Shown here: piece after piece, positions 60,491 to 64,000 of the stretch
Position numbering within the stretch: position 1 is the stretch's first letter
How the letters are laid out: every line of letters begins with the position of its first letter
Source: Amblyomma americanum
Lineage: Eukaryota > Arthropoda > Arachnida > Ixodida > Ixodidae
NCBI RefSeq assembly: GCF_052857255.1
Contig: NC_135497.1
Location: 196,741,574-196,805,573, forward strand
DNA: 64,000 nucleotides
Reading direction: 5' to 3'
Translations under genes and position numbers: made by a program
Notes under the pieces: generated by a model
What the model was told of the DNA's origin: nothing
The model's input: the letters and a program-made list of their open reading frames with translations, nothing else
Database searches by the model: none

Positions 60491-61015
60491 CTAAAGGGGC
60501 GCTCACATTAGCGGGAAAACGCGCAACGCCGGCGTTTCCCGCGTGCCGCTTCCCGCCCAAGCCGGTTTTCTCCCGCGGACAGCCTGCTCTCCCGTCCCGC
60601 GGAGCGATGGGTTCGGTACCTATTTTTCCCGTGCCGGTGACAGAACAGCCAATGGGCGCCGACCGTGAACCGTGACGTCGGTCCCAGTTCAGTGACCCCG
60701 TCGGCGGAGGCGGAGGCTGCGCGCGTCCGGCCGGCCGGCCCCGGCCGGCCGGGGCACTCGGCGGCTGCTTTGCCAGGGCGACGGGAGGGGAGCTAGCAGG
60801 GTGCGCTTTCCAGTCTTCTCTAGTGTCACGTGACTATCCCCTTCTCTTTCTGCTCGTTCGGGTCCTCCCTCAGCGCCTCCTCTCTCCACATTCCAAGACA
60901 ACCGCAGCGAGAAAACGCGCGTAGTGTGAGCGTCATTCCGAGGAGCTGCGAGGCAGCGTCGACGTTGACGCTGTGCCGGCGCGGGAAGCTTCCCGCTAGT
61001 GTGAGCGCGCCTTAA
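60491..61015. mobile_element. TTAA-flanked GC-rich MITE
   Basis: Left AGGGGCGCTCACATTAGCGG and right (minus strand) GGCGCGCTCACACTAGCGGG are inverted ends of about 25 bp. TTAA follows the right end (61012-61015) and CTAA precedes the left (60491-60494), so a TTAA duplication with one mutation is likely, as in piggyBac or Kolobok. The interior is very GC-rich with an overlapping CCGGCCGG palindrome at about 60728-60754 and no transposase. Confidence 0.7.
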
Positions 61016-61784
61016 CGCAGTTTAAGTGAGCGTAACACCACCATGCCGGGAAGCGAACAGCGAATGCGCTTCGACCGAAGAGAGCCAGCTACGTTCAAAT
61101 GAACCGAGCGTTTGGGCGGTGCCGGGTAGGACTGTTTGGCACTTGCATTGCTCCGCATTTAACCAAATGGCGAGTTTGCGCGGTCTCCATTGTTCTGATT
61201 CAAACTTTTGGAGATCTGAGGAGCGATATGCAGAGTTCAAGAGAAGCTGCCCCGGCCTGGTGCCTTGCGGCCGTGAGTCATCGAGCTGCGGAGTCTCCGG
61301 CGAGCAGTTTGCAGCGGCTACGAGAGAACAAGGGGGGGGGGGTGCAGCCCCCCTACCTTCCAACAAAGGAGCGTCGGCGCGAACAACACCCTCCCGGCAC
61401 GCTAATTTTGGATGCCTGCCGCGGGACAAGGACGAGTGTCCGGTGACCTTGCTGCTCGTCGGATGACCCCGGCAGCCCGCCTGTACTAGTTGTCTTGCAG
61501 TCATCACCGCAACGCTGGTGGCCCCTTCGTCTTTGGCCTACATGGATGAGTTCAACCGTAGGCCAACATTTAATGAGGGAGGGACGTGGAAACCTGTTCC
61601 CCCCTCCATTTCGACGCGGCCCATATGAGTGTTCACGCTGTTGTCGTCCCTTCCCCTTGTCCCTCGGGCACGAACCCCTCCGCGGTTAGCGAGCGGCAAC
61701 GCTGCATCCGCGGAGTGGGAGTGCGGGGGCAGGGGAAGGCTTGGCCCCCCCCCCCTCCTCCCCCCCCGCCGTATTTCCACAAGG
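61016..61784. other. No recognisable gene
   Basis: Overlapping open frames on both strands of a GC-rich stretch, none with a known motif. C and G runs at about 61331 and 61747. Confidence 0.45.
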
Positions 61785-64000
61785 TTATGGTCTGCGATCA
61801 CCACTGGCACGCCGGAGGAAACTTTTTCCTTTGTTTGCTACACTAATTGCAAGCTTATCAGTGTCAATATTCGGCAACTGCATCGTGTATACTTGTTCGT
61901 ACAGGAAGCCTGTCGCTCATTCACGCAGGGACCGGCAATTGACAAACACAGACCTTCTACACCATCTACCAGAAATAGGAAGGGGGGGGGGGGGTGCAGG
62001 TACGTATTCGCGATACTCTTAGACTTGAGAACAGTGGATGTAAAGAAACTGGTCCCCGACGTGCTTTGTAATTTGACGGCTGCGTTGACGCATATCAGTA
62101 CAATTCGATTTTTTAGCTCTATCCGGCACAGCGAGAGCGCTCAGCGTAGACGAAAATTTTGCCACCCAGCAAACGCTCTTTTCACTCCTCTGTATGCTGC
62201 CTTCGAAACAAGCTGCGACTGTAGGACGCCAACAGAGGCGCGTTCTATTTATGTCTGTGTAGAAGCGAGTGGCTCCTTTTATTAATCCGAAAGCATTAGA
62301 GGGTCCAGTTTCAAGGTCATATCCGCAAGATACGGCACCGTGTGATGTCACGAGCCGACGAGTCACGGGACGAAGATGATGACGTCATATAATTAACGAA
62401 TTCCAATTAACACACAATGATCAACATGCCAAACTAACGCTTAATAATGTAATTAGGTAACTCTAAGACTAATTAGTATTAATGATGACATCATATGAAT
62501 GTGATGGAATGCCAGGTCATGTGACAGCGATGCAATGTGACGTGAAACCTAGTTATGTGACGGCGACGTAATATGATATCACATCTGGCCACGTAACAAC
62601 GATGCACTGTCACATCATACTAGGTACCCACCCACCCCATTTCAAGGTCCACATGGATCCCACATTACTACACATGCGCGCATGATGCATTACAAAGAGT
62701 GCCGACAGCTCGGTCCACATTAATGACAAGGTGAAAAGTTGGGCTTGTTGGTGCATGATCTTGTGACAGGAACAGCGCAGCACGAAACAAAGAAGGGACA
62801 GGCCAGGTCGTGTCCCGCCTGTCCCTTTTTTGTCTCGTGCTGCGCTGTTTCTGCCACAAGACACATTAATGACATTCGGTTTGTACAGCAGGTAAACGCG
62901 CCAGTTCTCATGAGTGACATAACGCAACTATCATACAACGACACATACCGTTGACCTTTATGTTTATGTTTATGTTCTTCGCAGGTCAAGCTCTCCCCGT
63001 TTCCGCCACTTCCCTCCGGGTGGCGTTTGTAATGGTTTCCAATTCCTGGGAATTCTCCGATGAGTCGTTGATCCTGTTGCACTTTGCAGGAACGGGCTAA
63101 ATTACGCCTTCGAAAACTGTGCCGACATTGAAACCACACGGGCCAAAACAACTGGCCTAGAGTGGGCAGCGTGAACCGCTCTCTCTGTCAAGAGCACCAC
63201 GGCTCACCGCTCAAATTTCGCCGGAGCGAAACCCCAACCCGCGACGAAAAGAAAGAGGTCTAAACACTACACGCCGAACAGAATTCTGGGTACCATTTCG
63301 TCAGCCATCTGAGAGAAGCTTCTTTGCGCCAATCACTTGATCTCCTTCAAGACTGAACCAACCAATGGTACGCGGCATCCTCGAAGTTTTTACCCGCGAG
63401 CATCGCCCGAGCATTCGGCGAAGCCGTTAAAGGTCAACGATGGGTCTTTGCAAAATAGTTAAAGGAACGATAGCGGTGCGAGCAGTGCCTGGCCGTCTGC
63501 AAGGCAGGCCGCCATCCTAACTGATCCCATATGAGGAAAGAAAAAAAAACAATGATTACAAACATGGAAACAAAAATCGCGCACTAAAAACAAACTAACA
63601 ACAGTTTGCCTCATTAAACGTCATTTTAGAAGGTTTGAAACATCGAGTCAGCAGCCCAGCGCGAGCACGTAATCAGTTCTATTCACATATTTTCATTAAA
63701 AAAAGGAAAAGGAATGAGCCACTGCACCATCATTCATTCATTATTGATTGGCATATTTTACCGCTATAACACCGCTATGCTGGTACGTTCGCCCAGTGAT
63801 AAGGGCGTTTCGGCATAATACGTGAATATGCGAGAAGGAACAAGGAACAGGAGACCAAAAATAGGTTATTTGGAAGGATATGAAAGTGAAATTATATTTG
63901 TTTCTGCTTGCATTACGGAGCGTAGTGTTAGATTCGAAACGGGAAGACACCGATCAAAATCTTCGACGGTGTTATACAGGATTTTCTGGCTTGGTTCTTT
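61785..64000 (-). repeat. Uncharacterised ~2.1-kb repeat, copy B (inverted to copy A)
   Basis: The minus strand follows copy A (42455-44610) in order. The window ends inside or at its border. It contains a 135-bp insertion (62728-62862) absent from copy A, and a G run at about 61982. Confidence 0.75.
62728..62862 (-). repeat. 135-bp hairpin insertion in copy B
   Basis: ACATTAATGAC flanks it on both sides (62717-62727 and 62863-62873), while copy A has this sequence once. The arms ACAGCGCAGCACGA..ACAAA and TTTGT..TCGTGCTGCGCTGT form a hairpin of about 45 bp per arm. The TGTCCCTT...GCTGCGCTGTT pattern resembles the Penelope end at 11230-11265, so it may be a short inverted Penelope terminus. 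Confidence 0.7.

Noticed and set aside
1..64000. Host protein-coding gene
   Set aside because: Every recognisable domain belongs to a mobile element; no plausible host exon with splice signals and known domain was found.

Overview
The window looks like repeat-dense intergenic DNA from an arthropod, most probably a hard tick (Ixodidae). The main clues are several copies of a tRNA-headed SINE of the Ruka type known from ixodid ticks, together with Ty3/gypsy, RNase H-bearing LINE, RTE-like and Penelope-like elements. I found no host gene that I could support. Nearly all coding sequence belongs to transposable elements, most of it broken. A 100-base run of N (59813-59912) is an assembly gap.

Layout. 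1-1790: a dispersed repeat, a LINE 3' end and unassigned DNA. 1791-7218: a complete Ty3/gypsy element (Gypsy-1) with 164-bp LTRs, gag and pol, inserted in an RTE-like LINE tail. 7219-14129: LINE pieces, a tRNA-like SINE, a shortened Harbinger element, a hairpin MITE, a solo LTR, a Penelope C-terminus and a 1.4-kb TIR element. 14130-20377: a TIR element with an 8-bp target duplication and a THAP-like ORF, interpreted as P-superfamily, hosting a minus-strand LINE that itself carries a SINE tail. 22155-26990: two copies of an unnamed repeat, a LINE tail hit twice by SINEs, more SINEs and a Penelope remnant. 27890-31198: a 5' half of a second gypsy element (Gypsy-2, minus strand). 31809-38361: a third gypsy element (Gypsy-3, minus strand) with near-identical repeats of 797 bp, intact RT-RNase H-integrase, but a deleted gag front and a SINE in the protease. 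39600-47090: LINE tail, hAT-like elements with CCTCAC-rich arrays, and copy A of an uncharacterised ~2.1-kb repeat. 47095-51640: Penelope family A split by a LINE. 51857-59573: SINE, solo LTR, and a Penelope family B array containing a ~1.5-kb-arm palindrome and a full-length but frameshifted copy. 59574-64000: start of another LTR element, gap, a TTAA-flanked MITE, and copy B of the 2.1-kb repeat in inverted orientation.

Most notable result. All three gypsy elements place gag and pol in -1 register, and each ends gag with a heptamer followed directly by TAG (GGGAAAC, GGAAAAC, AAAAAAC), then a 7-8 nt spacer and a perfect 7-bp stem-loop whose arm sequences differ between elements while pairing is kept. 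None of the pol frames has an ATG before its protease Asp-Thr-Gly. This is a consistent architecture for programmed -1 ribosomal frameshifting. Family assignments are by reading motifs, not by database search.
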